A stretch of 5,832 nucleotides of DNA from Nitrospirota bacterium (GTDB taxonomy: Bacteria > Nitrospirota > Thermodesulfovibrionia > Thermodesulfovibrionales > JdFR-88), in the NCBI GenBank assembly GCA_021825785.1, contig JAKAGP010000141.1, forward strand, positions 1 to 5,832, in the 5' to 3' direction. Positions 5,765 through 5,832 of this stretch are shown piece by piece (positions within the stretch are counted from its first letter, which is position 1; the number at the start of each line of letters is the position of its first letter). The position numbers and the translations under genes were made by a program. The notes below the pieces were generated by a model. That model did not search any database, was not told the DNA's origin, and saw only the letters and a program-made list of their open reading frames with translations.

Positions 5765-5832
5765 CTTTCACCTCCTCTTTCATTTTACTGAACTCCTCAA
5801 CGGAAATGGACGAGGACACCAGGTTGTCCCTG
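5748..5832 (-). CDS. C-terminal tail of an upstream gene, possibly csrA (partial)
   Basis: The frame enters at the right edge and stops at TAA (5750-5748), giving 27 residues that begin RDNLVSSSISVEEFSKM and finish with a charged KEEVKGEDKI tail. It overlaps fliW by 17 bases. The segment aligns by eye with the end of CsrA proteins, where an IQ-E-E/D-N helix is followed by small residues, serine and a short hydrophobic helix (Bacillus-type ending QEENNRAAALSSDVISAL). The csrA-fliW pairing is common. FlgL, another frequent neighbour, normally ends in a different hydrophobic helix. Too little is present to be sure. Confidence 0.45.
   Translation of the reverse strand, partial: RDNLVSSSISVEEFSKMKEEVKGEDKI
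5771..5777 (-). promoter_or_regulatory. Ribosome binding site of fliW, inside the preceding gene
   Basis: GAGGAGG is a near-ideal Shine-Dalgarno sequence six bases before the GTG start at 5764. It lies within the last codons of the upstream frame, which fits coupled translation of the two genes. Confidence 0.75.

Overview
The window reads almost entirely on the minus strand and comes from a flagellated bacterium. From high to low coordinates it holds the last 27 codons of a gene that may be csrA (5748-5831), a complete fliW (5375-5764), a 243-base AT-rich gap rich in dyads (5132-5374), and one very large open reading frame from a TTG codon at 5131 to the left edge. That frame has 1710 codons without a stop and is cut by the window, so its C-terminus lies outside. 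No RNA gene, insertion sequence, CRISPR array or attachment site was seen. The apparent ORFs on the plus strand, and the short minus-strand ones in other frames, are shadows of this gene.

The large protein is a cytoplasmic-looking chain of glycosyltransferase (GT) modules joined by tetratricopeptide (TPR) helices. In order these are: a CgeB-like GT-B module (residues 1-290); a GT-A/family-2-like module whose active-site motifs are eroded (316-580); a TPR block (592-870); a canonical SunS/WaaE-type family-2 GT (882-1085); a second TPR block (1096-1260); a canonical rhamnosyltransferase-type family-2 GT (1334-1575); and the first 115 residues of another GT-B-like domain (1596-1710, cut).

FliW binds flagellin and antagonises the translational repressor CsrA. 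The order csrA(?)-fliW-giant TPR/GT gene suggests a flagellin export and modification locus. The working hypothesis is that the giant protein glycosylates flagellin in the cytoplasm and that its TPR segments hold the substrate, as proposed for TPR-GT flagellin modifiers such as FlmG. The sequence does not show the acceptor. The gap before the giant gene holds a sigma-54-like -24/-12 element, an upstream 7-6-7 dyad, a near-perfect palindrome in the predicted leader, and an ACAGGGA motif over the ribosome binding site that resembles a CsrA target. This would let the CsrA-FliW switch act on the modification enzyme as well as on flagellin, but it is inference.

Taxonomy cannot be fixed from this window. 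The GC-moderate coding sequence, frequent ATA and AGG codons, sigma-54-like element and long TPR/GT chain would suit an uncultured Desulfobacterota-, Nitrospirota- or similar Gram-negative lineage; confidence in this is low.
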